Shown piece by piece: positions 16,286 to 24,369 of a stretch of 64,000 bases of DNA. A program made the translations under genes and the position numbers. Below the pieces are notes generated by a model. That model did not search any database, was not told the origin of the DNA, and saw nothing but the letters and a program-made list of their open reading frames with translations. The stretch covers positions 62,001 to 126,000 of the forward strand of contig UBQW01000023.1 in NCBI GenBank assembly GCA_900467745.1. The letters are read 5' to 3'. Position 1 is the first letter of the stretch. Each line of letters opens with the position of its first letter. The stretch is from Hyphomicrobiales bacterium (GTDB lineage Bacteria; Pseudomonadota; Alphaproteobacteria; Rhizobiales; Rhizobiaceae).

Positions 16286-19237
16286 TTGGTGCGCATACGG
16301 CAGCGAGTTTTAGCCAGGTTTTTCCGAAATCCACTGGGCAACCTGCCTGTTGCGATTGAGATTTACGAAGATCGCATCAACGTCACACGCAGGGGACATA
16401 CATCGCCACTGCCCTTCGAGGACATCAAGGGCCCGCCGCTTCACCAAGGAACCTGGCTCGGAACGACGATCAGGATTCCACGGCTGGATGGAAGCGATAT
16501 CGTACTTTATGGCGCCCCGAACGATGAGGCGGCCGCGTTCGTAGAAGCAATCGCAGACCGATGGGCCGACTTCCACATCACCGCGCTCACCTCGGAGGGC
16601 GAGCGAATTGCGCGGATACTAGGTGTTGTCGAATGCCTAACGAAGGCCGAACGATATCCGGCGGGCTGTCTGATTGAACCCGCGCTAAACGACGCGAAAG
16701 CCCTTGATAAGGCGGTTTTATCGAAACTCCATCCAGACGCGATCGGAGCTGAGGCATACGGCTTGGTTGCGTCCGTCGAGCAGTTCATCGCGAACGCAAA
16801 GACGATGAGGTCGACTTCGATCGAGAAGTTCGTGGCCACCCAGCTCGAAAAATGGAAAGACTTCTTCGACACCATCGAAAGCAAGCCGCTCACGCCGGAA
16901 CAGCGCCTCGCTGTGTTGGTGGACGAGGACGCCACGCTCGTTCTGGCAGGCGCCGGATCCGGAAAGACAAGCGTGATCACGGCCAAGGCCGCCTATCTCG
17001 CGAAATCCGGTATACGCAAGCCGGAAGAGATCCTCCTCCTTGCCTTTGCCAAGAATGCCGCTGCGGAGATGTCGGAGCGCGTCGAGGCACGTTCTGGCGC
17101 TCCCGTCTCAGCACAGACTTTCCACGCGCTCGCGTACGGCATCATCGGAACGGTCGAAGGCTCGAAGCCAGCGCTTGCCGAGCACGCCACGGACGACAAC
17201 GCCTTCCTGAATCTCATCAAGGACATCTTGAAGGAACTCGTCCGCCGAAACCCCGACATCTCCAATGCAGTGATCAAGTGGTTTGCGCACTTTCTCGTAG
17301 AGCCCAACAGCGAGTGGGACTTCAAGACCAAGCACGAGTTCTACTCCCACCTAGAGAAACAGGATCTTCGGACCCTCCAGGGAGAGAAGGTGAAAAGCTA
17401 CGAAGAGCTTCAGATCGCGAACTGGCTCTATGAAAACGGCATCGAGTATGAGTACGAGCCGCTATACGAGCACAAGGTATCGAACGGAGGGCGCCGCGAC
17501 TACAGTCCCGACTTCCGATTGACCGAGAGCGGTGTCTACATCGAACACTTCGGTGTCCGGCGGCGGCAGCTGCCGGATGGCACAGACCACCTCACGACGG
17601 CACCATTCGTCGAGCGGGAGAAATACCTGGCCGGAATGGACTGGAAGCGACAGGTCCACGAAACTCACGGCACAACGCTGATAGAGACGTACAGCTACGA
17701 GCGCCAGGAAGGTAGGCTTCTGACCGCACTCGCGGAGAAGCTCGAACCACACGTCACGTTGGCTCCTCGCGCAGCAGAAGACATCTTCGATCGCATCGTT
17801 GGTCTGAACCAGGTCGACACGTTCTCCCAGCTGCTCGGGACGTTCCTCCGCAAGTTCAAGGGCGGCGGCTATACGCTCGAAGACTGCGCCAAGAAGTCGA
17901 AAAAGATGAAGTTTGGGCGGCGTGGGGACGCGTTCCTTTCCCTCTTCCAACCCGTCTACGAGGAGTATCAGTTACGGCTTACGGGTCGGATTGATTTCGA
18001 GGACATGGTCCTGCGCGCCGCCTCCTACGTCGAGACAGGAAGGTATCGCAGTCCCTACCGCCACATCCTCGTCGACGAGTTTCAGGACATATCCCAAGGC
18101 CGCGCCAAGCTGGTCAGAGCTTTGAAGGCGCAACACAGTGATTGCCGGATATTTGCAGTCGGCGATGATTGGCAGTCGATCTTCCGGTTTGCGGGATCCG
18201 ACATCCATATCATGCGCAATTTCGGCAACGTGTTTGGCGGCATTTTCGCTGAGGAGAATGGTATCCATCGGACCGTAGACCTTGGGCGCACCTTCAGGTC
18301 CGTGGATCAGATTGCCTTCGCGGCCAGGACTTTCGTTCTGAAGAACCCTGCGCAAATCCAAAAGCAGATCGTGCCAGCAGGCACGGCAACAGAGCCTGCC
18401 CTGCGCATCTTACTGACCTCCAAGGGCGATAAGGCCCAAAAGCTCCATGAGGCGTTGGCTTCGCTCTCCGGTGCAACGGGAGCCTCCGAGAGCCCGAGCG
18501 TTCTCATACTCGGGCGATACCGATACCTGGAACCGAACCTGACGGACCTTCGGCAGAGGCACTCCGGATTGCGCATTTCATTTAAAACGATCCATGCCTC
18601 GAAGGGCCTTGAGGCTGATCACGTCATCCTCCTCAATGCCGACAGCGGCCGCGGTGGATTTCCATCCGAAACCGTCGATGATCCGCTACTGACACTGGTA
18701 TCCCCGGAGGAAGAAGCTTTCGAGTATGCCGAAGAGCGGCGCGTCATGTACGTTGCGATGACGCGCGCCCGGCGAACCCTGACGATCCTCGCTTCGAATT
18801 CAAGACCGTCGTCCTTTGTGACTGAGCTCAGGAACGAGCCAGCCTATGCCCTGCCCCCGGATACGACGCACGAGCCTGAGGTTCATGAGTGCGGCGAATG
18901 CGGAGGTCGCCTACTGTCTGGTGAAGGCAAGGACAAGCGCACTTGGTATCGCTGCGAGCACACTCGATACTGCAGCAACCTCCTCCCCGCCTGCCCCGCG
19001 TGTCAGGTCTCCCTTCCGAGGGCAGAAAGTGAAACGACAACCGCCGTCTGCAGTTGCGGCGCGAGTTATCCATCCTGCCCCGAATGCAAGGATGGCTGGC
19101 TCGTCGATCGTTCTGGCCGTTACGGCAAGTTCTTGGGCTGCGTTAGGTTCCCGGAATGCTCGGGAAAGGGGCCGAAGTCGCCTCGCGGCACGGCAGCCCT
19201 AAAAACTCCCGGGGTCCACGCGAGGCAGAGAGACTAA
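16286..19237 (+). CDS. UvrD/HelD-like superfamily 1 helicase with nuclease-like insertion and C-terminal zinc ribbons
   Basis: This 983-residue protein has an N-terminal region (1-195) unlike UvrD. It then has the helicase core: Q-motif PLTPEQRLAV, Walker A AGAGSGKT (221-228), LLAFAKNAAAEMSERV, Walker B VDEFQD (596-601), motif III GDDWQSIFRF (626-635), KTIHASKGLEADHVIL and VAMTRARRTL. The start of the core resembles E. coli helicase IV. Between motifs Ia and II lies an insertion (about 371-425) with YEELQIANWLYENGIEYEYE, SPDF and YIEHFG, resembling a PD-(D/E)XK nuclease fold. The last 110 residues hold CxxC clusters (CGECGG, CPACQ, CPECKDG) of topoisomerase-type zinc ribbons. A role in DNA repair or defence is inferred. 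The TTG/GTG start is uncertain. Confidence 0.88.
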   Translation: MVRIRQRVLARFFRNPLGNLPVAIEIYEDRINVTRRGHTSPLPFEDIKGPPLHQGTWLGTTIRIPRLDGSDIVLYGAPNDEAAAFVEAIADRWADFHITALTSEGERIARILGVVECLTKAERYPAGCLIEPALNDAKALDKAVLSKLHPDAIGAEAYGLVASVEQFIANAKTMRSTSIEKFVATQLEKWKDFFDTIESKPLTPEQRLAVLVDEDATLVLAGAGSGKTSVITAKAAYLAKSGIRKPEEILLLAFAKNAAAEMSERVEARSGAPVSAQTFHALAYGIIGTVEGSKPALAEHATDDNAFLNLIKDILKELVRRNPDISNAVIKWFAHFLVEPNSEWDFKTKHEFYSHLEKQDLRTLQGEKVKSYEELQIANWLYENGIEYEYEPLYEHKVSNGGRRDYSPDFRLTESGVYIEHFGVRRRQLPDGTDHLTTAPFVEREKYLAGMDWKRQVHETHGTTLIETYSYERQEGRLLTALAEKLEPHVTLAPRAAEDIFDRIVGLNQVDTFSQLLGTFLRKFKGGGYTLEDCAKKSKKMKFGRRGDAFLSLFQPVYEEYQLRLTGRIDFEDMVLRAASYVETGRYRSPYRHILVDEFQDISQGRAKLVRALKAQHSDCRIFAVGDDWQSIFRFAGSDIHIMRNFGNVFGGIFAEENGIHRTVDLGRTFRSVDQIAFAARTFVLKNPAQIQKQIVPAGTATEPALRILLTSKGDKAQKLHEALASLSGATGASESPSVLILGRYRYLEPNLTDLRQRHSGLRISFKTIHASKGLEADHVILLNADSGRGGFPSETVDDPLLTLVSPEEEAFEYAEERRVMYVAMTRARRTLTILASNSRPSSFVTELRNEPAYALPPDTTHEPEVHECGECGGRLLSGEGKDKRTWYRCEHTRYCSNLLPACPACQVSLPRAESETTTAVCSCGASYPSCPECKDGWLVDRSGRYGKFLGCVRFPECSGKGPKSPRGTAALKTPGVHARQRD

Positions 19238-19876
19238 TATTCGGCGCGAATTCTCTACCGTGACGTTCGCCGGTTTGCCCAAATTTCGGACGTCAACAAG
19301 AACAGAAGGGTCGGAGGCACGTTGATGCGAGGGCAATGGTCGCCGCAGCTTCGGCCGTCGCCCCCAGCGAAAACATCAAAACGCGAGTTTCACTGCGCCC
19401 AGTGCTGAACTCGACCGACTGATCCAGAATAGGGAATACTACATGCCCACTTCGTCACCAAGGCATGTATGCGCACCCCGCCGGACGCCATCACGGCGCT
19501 CAAGATTGCCAACAAGGTAAAGGGGAGATGATTTGCGGATGGCGGCTGATCGGACGAACTGCTGATACAAAGTCCCGACATCCTGTCGGGTCTTTGTATC
19601 CGTCGACATGGCTCCCGGCGATGGACTGACAAAGCTTGAGCATACCCGCAATCCAGTCGCGGTGGTCTGCTGGGGATCTAAAATCCTTTTCGGCTGTGGT
19701 AACCTCGAAGCTCGGATGAGGGAATGCCACAGTCAAGGAACCGCCGCAGTGTCATTGAACGGCGGCTCGTTAAAAGGTGCAAGCTCGCGAGAAGGCCTCG
19801 CTTCTAAAGGAGACTCGATCGTCTTCGATTGACGGCCGGCAACACGGACGCAGAATCGCTCCAGAATTTGATCGTA
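19238..19876. other. Gene-poor stretch around a strong palindrome
   Basis: No convincing gene in about 640 bases. Short frames on both strands lack ribosome sites and family likeness. The notable element is the palindrome at 19564-19600, listed separately. Confidence 0.4.
19564..19600. repeat. 37-base near-perfect palindrome
   Basis: GATACAAAG, T, CCCGACA, loop TCC, TGTCGGG, T, CTTTGTATC: a 9-bp stem, one T-T mismatch, a 7-bp stem and a 3-base loop. No U-run follows on either strand, so a rho-independent terminator is unlikely. It could be a cruciform protein-binding site, a remnant of a mobile element end or part of an RNA. Only one copy was noticed. Confidence 0.7.
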
Positions 19877-20101
19877 CTACTTCTCGGCAGTGATTTTCAC
19901 CGTGGTTGCTGCATCAACCGCCTGGATGAGATTCTGGATTTCCGTGGCGATGCGCTCCGCCTCAGCTTCGGAATCCACAACTACGTGAAGAATTCGTCCG
20001 GCGGTTGGTTGACCGTTCTCCTCGAACTGCGCGAAGGCGCCGACCTTCCAAGCCTTGGACCCATTGTTTAGTACCGGAACGATGTCTACACCAAAACGCA
20101 T
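19877..20101 (-). CDS. Hypothetical protein, 74 residues
   Basis: A compact alpha/beta pattern: VDIVPVLNNGSKAWKVGAFAQF, then RILHVVVDSEAEAERIATEIQNLI and VDAATTVKITAEK. AAAGGG about 10 bases before ATG 20101 supports expression. The fold reads like a small DUF of rhizobial accessory DNA; no function is known to me. Confidence 0.6.
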   Translation of the reverse strand: MRFGVDIVPVLNNGSKAWKVGAFAQFEENGQPTAGRILHVVVDSEAEAERIATEIQNLIQAVDAATTVKITAEK

Positions 20102-20438
20102 GTCTCACTACCCTTTGAGGAACGAACCTTCCTGCACCGGAACGCACGAATTTTCCGTTAAAGAGTTTCGATGTCACGACAAATATCGGCGGAGACTGAC
20201 TGGCTTAGAACGAATCCGATCGGGCCGCACCAACGCAGGCTTTATCGCTACGACCTCAGCGCTGTTTGGGAGCATCAAGGACTCCGCTCTTGACCGTGAG
20301 GGATCGCATCGTTGGATCGAGTAGTTTCTCGAAACATATACCCTGCATCTGGACGGTATGTGACGCAGGCTTATGGCGCAGGGTATTTGCCTGGCGATTG
20401 CTATCAGAGCGGCGAAGTGTGCGGCGAGCCCCTACAAA
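20102..20438. other. Intergenic stretch, nothing recognised
   Basis: About 340 bases without a supported gene, RNA or clear repeat. Confidence 0.4.
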
Positions 20439-20636
20439 TCAAGTGATAGATGCTCGATCGCCTCTCGGAACGTTCGGCAGGGCCTCGAGTTCCCCCATCG
20501 CCAAAGACGCCTCATCAAATACCAAGGTGACCTTTGCACCAGCCTCGGCAAATCCTTGTACGACGCTCGACGCGGTGTCGCTCATGTCGATGATCATGAC
20601 AGTCACCCCCGCGAGTGGTTTGTCGAGCTCGGTCAT
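20439..20636 (-). CDS. Small receiver-like fragment, 65 residues
   Basis: LAGVTVMIIDMSDTASSVVQ, then GFAEAGAKVTLVFDEASLA, resembles the first strand-helix-strand of a response-regulator receiver or Rossmann domain, but the acidic pair is reduced and the protein ends before a phosphoacceptor could appear. GGGAG lies before ATG 20636. It could be a truncated receiver or a free-standing small protein. Confidence 0.45.
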   Translation of the reverse strand: MTELDKPLAGVTVMIIDMSDTASSVVQGFAEAGAKVTLVFDEASLAMGELEALPNVPRGDRASIT

Positions 20637-20765
20637 GCATTCTCCCGCCGGTATCAGCGAATTGCGTCGGGTGGTATCGAGCGACCGTTTCGATGCAGTT
20701 ACCTCGTCACTCTAGGATTCGTGAAGTCGAGCGCTGACCGGTAGTGTTTCGAACCGCCACTGAAA

Positions 20766-22637
20766 TTATGCCGCCTTCGCCTCCCCGTTGCGCTCGATGC
20801 GGATCGTCCCATGCGCCATGACCTCTGATGCCAGCGCCAGGATTCGATCCCGCTCTTCCGTCATCATTGAAAGCGCGCCTTCGTACTGGTCCCGAAGGAT
20901 TTGCATCGCCTCGTCCTCCAATGCTTGCGGCAATGGGAGATCACCAACATCTCGCGCCGAAGCAATAAACATTGGCGTGGAGCCGAACCCGTAAGCACCA
21001 ATGAATTTCCGCGCCGACGCGGTCGAGAACTCGAGATCGCTTCCGGTGGTTCCGCCGGAGCCCAGGGATCGGTCGCCAAACACCGCCTGCTCGGCTGCCA
21101 TTCCCGCCAGGCTTATCGCGATCCTGTTGAGTAGCGATGTCTCGGTCGGAAGGTAGTCAGACGTGAGGTCGTAGACTGTCTGCGCCGTAGCAATCTTGTC
21201 TTCCTCAAGACTGAAGTCTCGTCGTATTTCGATCACCGAGCTGTTCGAATGCTGCAGAGCTAACGAGGCGACAGCGTGACCGACCTCATGAACTGCAAGG
21301 CGGAGCTGTTGCTCGGCTGTATATTGAATCCTCTCGGGAAGCTGTGCCTCCAGGTCTTTAAGCTCCAGATCGCGATCTTGATTTCTGGCGATTGTGAGCG
21401 CCTTCCGAACGAGCCGTTCGAGCTCCGCCCCCGATTTGCCGGGAAGCTCCCCGGCGATACCCATCAAGGACTCAAGTGGCAGACTGCCTCCTGTGTGGTG
21501 TCGCAGGATCTCTGCTCGCGTAACAGCGTCCGGAAGCGAGAATCTGAAATGGTCGTCGATCCTTCCAGCCCGCAAGATCGCGGGATCAATCCAGTCGGGA
21601 AAGTTGGTCGCCGCCACAAAGATGACGCCTTCGTCGAGGTTCGAAACCAGCGAAAGGAAGTCATTGACGACAAGCTGCCAATATTGGTCGTTGTTGTTTC
21701 CTGTGGGCCGGGCAATCCTCGTCCCTATCGCATCGAATTCATCAACGAACAGCACCGCGCCCCGCCCGTCGTTCACGCTGTCGAAAGTCTTGCGCATCGC
21801 CGCCAGCATGTCGTCCAGCGCACCCGCTGCTTGCCAGCCGCCTACCGTAGCCGAGACGAAGCGCATTCCAAGCGCGTTTGCGAGCGCGGACGCAAACAAC
21901 GTTTTGCCAGTACCAGGTGGTCCCGATACCAGCACGCCTGCTCGCGCTAACTTCCAGTCAAGCTTTCGCTTGCGCCATCGTTCAATATTCGCGGCCAAAT
22001 CCTTCGCCCATGGCGTCACCTCGGGAAACCCGGGTAAATCAAAGAGGCTCGGTCCGACAGCCTCTACGCGGTCGATCTCATCAAGCTCTTGGATCCTTGT
22101 CTCCGCGGAAATTGGCTTGAGCGTTGCCGCCAATATGAGGTTCTGCGGACGCTGACTGAGGGACGACGCGAATTCTTGAGAGAAAGTGGGCTTGCGCCAG
22201 AGCCGCCGCGCGGCATTGATGTGCCCCGACGTCGGTGGCTGGACTTGGAGAACTGCAGTGGCCGCGAACCGGACATCTCGTGGGACGTCCGCGAGATTCT
22301 TGGCAATGAGGACGTCTAGCCCCCTAAGGTCATGGATCGAGATCGGTTTGTGAGGAATACCTTTGATCCTGGGAGGATTCGCCAGTCTTACACGCATCTC
22401 CTTGTTGGCCCACACTTCAGCCCACTCGTCCCGCTTCACCTCCATGATCTCGAATGCGGCAGTTTCGTAGTCAGAAGTGTTGTATCCGGGCGGGACGACA
22501 AAGACCAAGAATCCGCGGAAGCCGAGACGCAAAGGGCCGAGCGTCTTCGCTGCGCGCAGCAGGCCACAGCTCGCGAGGAACACGCCCGGATCCTTCGTGA
22601 CTCTCTTGAAGCGAGCGATCTTGTCTGCAATCAACAT
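20766..22637 (-). CDS. Soluble FtsH-like AAA-ATPase with M41 zinc-metallopeptidase domain
   Basis: This 623-residue protein has Walker A GPPGTGKT (239-246), Walker B FVDEFD (297-302), the second-region-of-homology arginines in DPAILRAGRIDD (Arg356, Arg359), and an M41 protease domain with HEVGH (His450, Glu451, His454) and Asp534 in GSDLEFSTA as likely third zinc ligand. Unlike FtsH it has no transmembrane segment; a unique 200-residue N-terminal region takes that place, so it should be a cytosolic unfoldase-protease. ATG 22637 follows the stop of the DUF6634 gene by 2 bases, with AAGGGG upstream, so the pair is one unit. An XRE regulator is divergent. Targets are unknown. Confidence 0.9.
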   Translation of the reverse strand: MLIADKIARFKRVTKDPGVFLASCGLLRAAKTLGPLRLGFRGFLVFVVPPGYNTSDYETAAFEIMEVKRDEWAEVWANKEMRVRLANPPRIKGIPHKPISIHDLRGLDVLIAKNLADVPRDVRFAATAVLQVQPPTSGHINAARRLWRKPTFSQEFASSLSQRPQNLILAATLKPISAETRIQELDEIDRVEAVGPSLFDLPGFPEVTPWAKDLAANIERWRKRKLDWKLARAGVLVSGPPGTGKTLFASALANALGMRFVSATVGGWQAAGALDDMLAAMRKTFDSVNDGRGAVLFVDEFDAIGTRIARPTGNNNDQYWQLVVNDFLSLVSNLDEGVIFVAATNFPDWIDPAILRAGRIDDHFRFSLPDAVTRAEILRHHTGGSLPLESLMGIAGELPGKSGAELERLVRKALTIARNQDRDLELKDLEAQLPERIQYTAEQQLRLAVHEVGHAVASLALQHSNSSVIEIRRDFSLEEDKIATAQTVYDLTSDYLPTETSLLNRIAISLAGMAAEQAVFGDRSLGSGGTTGSDLEFSTASARKFIGAYGFGSTPMFIASARDVGDLPLPQALEDEAMQILRDQYEGALSMMTEERDRILALASEVMAHGTIRIERNGEAKAA

Positions 22638-22639
22638 CT

Positions 22640-22939
22640 TTAATGCCCCTTCCCTATGCGCGATCCCAAGCGGTACCACCGGTTCATCGTCCGGCAGATA
22701 CCCAGTTCCTGGTTTGCGTAAAACAACTGGCTGGTGACGATCTCCTCGCCGTCAGTCAGCCGTGGATGGCCGAACACGATTCCGGTAAGCGCGTAGGCGG
22801 TTCCGATCGCAACGCGGTACCCATTGAGTGTCGGTGCGTCCGCGACAGCACGCATGTCAAAGGTGCCATCGTTGACGCGACGGATATCCTCGAGCAGGCG
22901 TTCGGTCGCCTTACTGTCCAGCCAATGAAATTTGGTCAA
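22640..22939 (-). CDS. DUF6634-like small protein, partner of the AAA-M41 protease
   Basis: This 99-residue protein shows an N-terminal helix LDSKATERLLEDIRRVNDG, DAPTLNGYRVAIGTAYALTGIVFGHP, GEEIVTSQLFY and a C-terminal RTMNRWYRLG. I place it in DUF6634 from this pattern; function unknown. The tight spacing (stop at 22640-22642, next ATG at 22637) indicates coupled translation with the protease, so it may be its adaptor, inhibitor or substrate. No DNA-binding motif is evident. Confidence 0.7.
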   Translation of the reverse strand: MTKFHWLDSKATERLLEDIRRVNDGTFDMRAVADAPTLNGYRVAIGTAYALTGIVFGHPRLTDGEEIVTSQLFYANQELGICRTMNRWYRLGSRIGKGH

Positions 22940-23022
22940 TCGCAGTCCCTCAGTGATCGATTCGATTTTGCCGCTTGTAGATGCTGATAATCCGCAATTC
23001 GAATCTTATGGATCGCATTTAT

Positions 23023-23039
23023 TTGCTGCTCATCAGCAA
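23023..23039. promoter_or_regulatory. Inverted repeat in the divergent promoter region of the protease module
   Basis: TTGCTG (23023-23028) and CAGCAA (23034-23039) are perfect arms around CTCAT, midway between the DUF6634 start and the XRE gene. The size and place suit an operator for the adjacent HTH protein. Confidence 0.45.
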
Positions 23040-23088
23040 TTGTCAACTATCGTTTGATTGGAGAAGGATTTGATGACACTCAATCCTC

Positions 23089-23358
23089 ATGAGACCGCCT
23101 TCCCGCCTCTTGGTAGCTGCTCGCCTGATCCTCGGTCAGACCCAGATCGAGGTGAGCAACGATTCCGGGGTTAGCTCTCGGACGATCTACATGGCGGAAA
23201 ATGGAACGGCGGGCATTGCGAGCGTCGAGAAGCTCGTGCGACACTACGCGAAGAAGGGTGTGACCTTCACACCGCCCGGTGCGTCTACAGGCTGGGGTCT
23301 TCACACGAAGCATCTCACTCATCGGTATGATGACGAGCATCTGACTAAGGGTCAGTAG
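23089..23358 (+). CDS. XRE-family helix-turn-helix regulator
   Basis: This 89-residue protein has a helix-turn-helix RLILGQTQIEVSNDSGVSSRTIYMAENGTAGI followed by VEKLVRHYAKKGVTFTPPG, the common form of short Cro/CI-like regulators in alphaproteobacteria. The best ribosome site (GGAGAAGG, 23060-23067) serves ATG 23073, which reads a different frame of 33 codons (MTLNPHETAF). The HTH frame starts at ATG 23089 without its own good site. A one-base change could have split an original N-terminus. It is divergent from the DUF6634/AAA-M41 pair and is its probable regulator. Confidence 0.75.
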   Translation: MRPPSRLLVAARLILGQTQIEVSNDSGVSSRTIYMAENGTAGIASVEKLVRHYAKKGVTFTPPGASTGWGLHTKHLTHRYDDEHLTKGQ

Positions 23359-23875
23359 GCGAAATCATTCAGGGACCATTTCACACCATGTCAGGGACCA
23401 CTGACCTCTGGCAGGTGAAAGACGATCGTTGTGGGAAGCGAGCCGGTAACCAAACCCAAGTTAAGCTCAAAATCCGCAACGAGTTGCTACCCTGCGAGCC
23501 GTTCCGGGCCAAAATCTCATTTTTTTGGGTAGAGTACGAACTTGTTTGGATGGCCGAGCAGACAGTGAACGGACTGTTGCTTGATCCAGCCACCGCATAA
23601 GTCGCTGATTTTGTTAAATCGTCAATCAAACTAACGATTCTGGAATTTCAATTAGCTTCGCCAGAATTCCAAATTTTTTGGTTCAGAGTTTCATTTTATT
23701 GGTGCTCACAGTCAGCGCCATTGGCTGCCCGATCCACATGATCGGCCAATCATTCAAAATCATTGATGATAGCCATAAACTCTATTCGTTTGATTGATGG
23801 GCCGCGAAGGACCATATCAGTAACAACGAATTCACAACCGAGAGACGTCGGTCGATACGAGAAAGGACATTCGAC
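23359..23875. other. AT-richer intergenic stretch before the core-like region
   Basis: No supported gene. TCAGGGACCA occurs twice (about 23369 and 23392) as a direct repeat. At 23637-23680 ATTCTGG and CCAGAAT form a hairpin followed by a T-run, a possible plus-strand terminator. The stretch from 23600 to 23870 is clearly richer in A+T than its surroundings. Confidence 0.4.
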
Positions 23876-24076
23876 ATGACCACGATCACCTTCAGAGACA
23901 ACAAGCTGGCCCATGTGGCACATCATGACCACTCCCTGTCAGCATACGCCCGCAAGGTTGCCCGCGCATGGCATCAGTGGCAGGCAGCACGCGAAATCGA
24001 AGCCATGCCGATCGACATGCGCAAGGATTTCGGCTGGCCGTCGGCGGATAATGTAGACGACCACAAGGCGATGTAA
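23876..24076 (+). CDS. Small basic protein, DUF1127-like
   Basis: This 66-residue protein has the arrangement AYARKVARAWHQWQAAREIEAMPIDMRKDFGWP: an Arg-rich amphipathic helix followed by a short DMRKDFGW turn, resembling DUF1127 proteins. Members of that family are small RNA-associated or stress-linked proteins in alphaproteobacteria. A GAGAAAGGA ribosome site precedes ATG 23876 and a terminator follows at 24104-24142. Confidence 0.6.
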   Translation: MTTITFRDNKLAHVAHHDHSLSAYARKVARAWHQWQAAREIEAMPIDMRKDFGWPSADNVDDHKAM

Positions 24077-24103
24077 TGGATGCGACATACCTCCCCGCAT
24101 GAG

Positions 24104-24142
24104 AGCGGCGCCTGCTTACCCGCAGCGCCGCTTTCGTCGTTT
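24104..24142 (+). terminator. Rho-independent terminator after the DUF1127-like gene
   Basis: AGCGGCGC (24104-24111) pairs with GCGCCGCT (24125-24132), followed by a T-rich run. Confidence 0.7.
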
Positions 24143-24369
24143 TAGGCCCCTCGTGATTTAATCTTGAATATCAGGAACATGTATTTCCAAAGGGGCTTTT
24201 GGCGAACATTTGTTCTTGTCAAAAGCCAATTGACCGACGTCAATTAAAGCAATGTCGCATTTTTGCTCTTTGCGGCCGCATTTTTCCATGAGAATGTCGC
24301 TTTCTGAATATCTAAGCGGCGCAATCCAAGCACCAATAGCACATTGGCCCTCCATCATGGATTTCTCAC

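Noticed and set aside
23388..23600. A 70-codon plus-strand frame in the AT-rich gap
   Set aside because: It starts inside a short direct repeat, lacks a ribosome site and has no recognisable fold.
24158..24358. A 66-codon minus-strand frame before the GlxA gene
   Set aside because: No ribosome site and no protein-like pattern; it covers the likely promoter of the GlxA-type gene.
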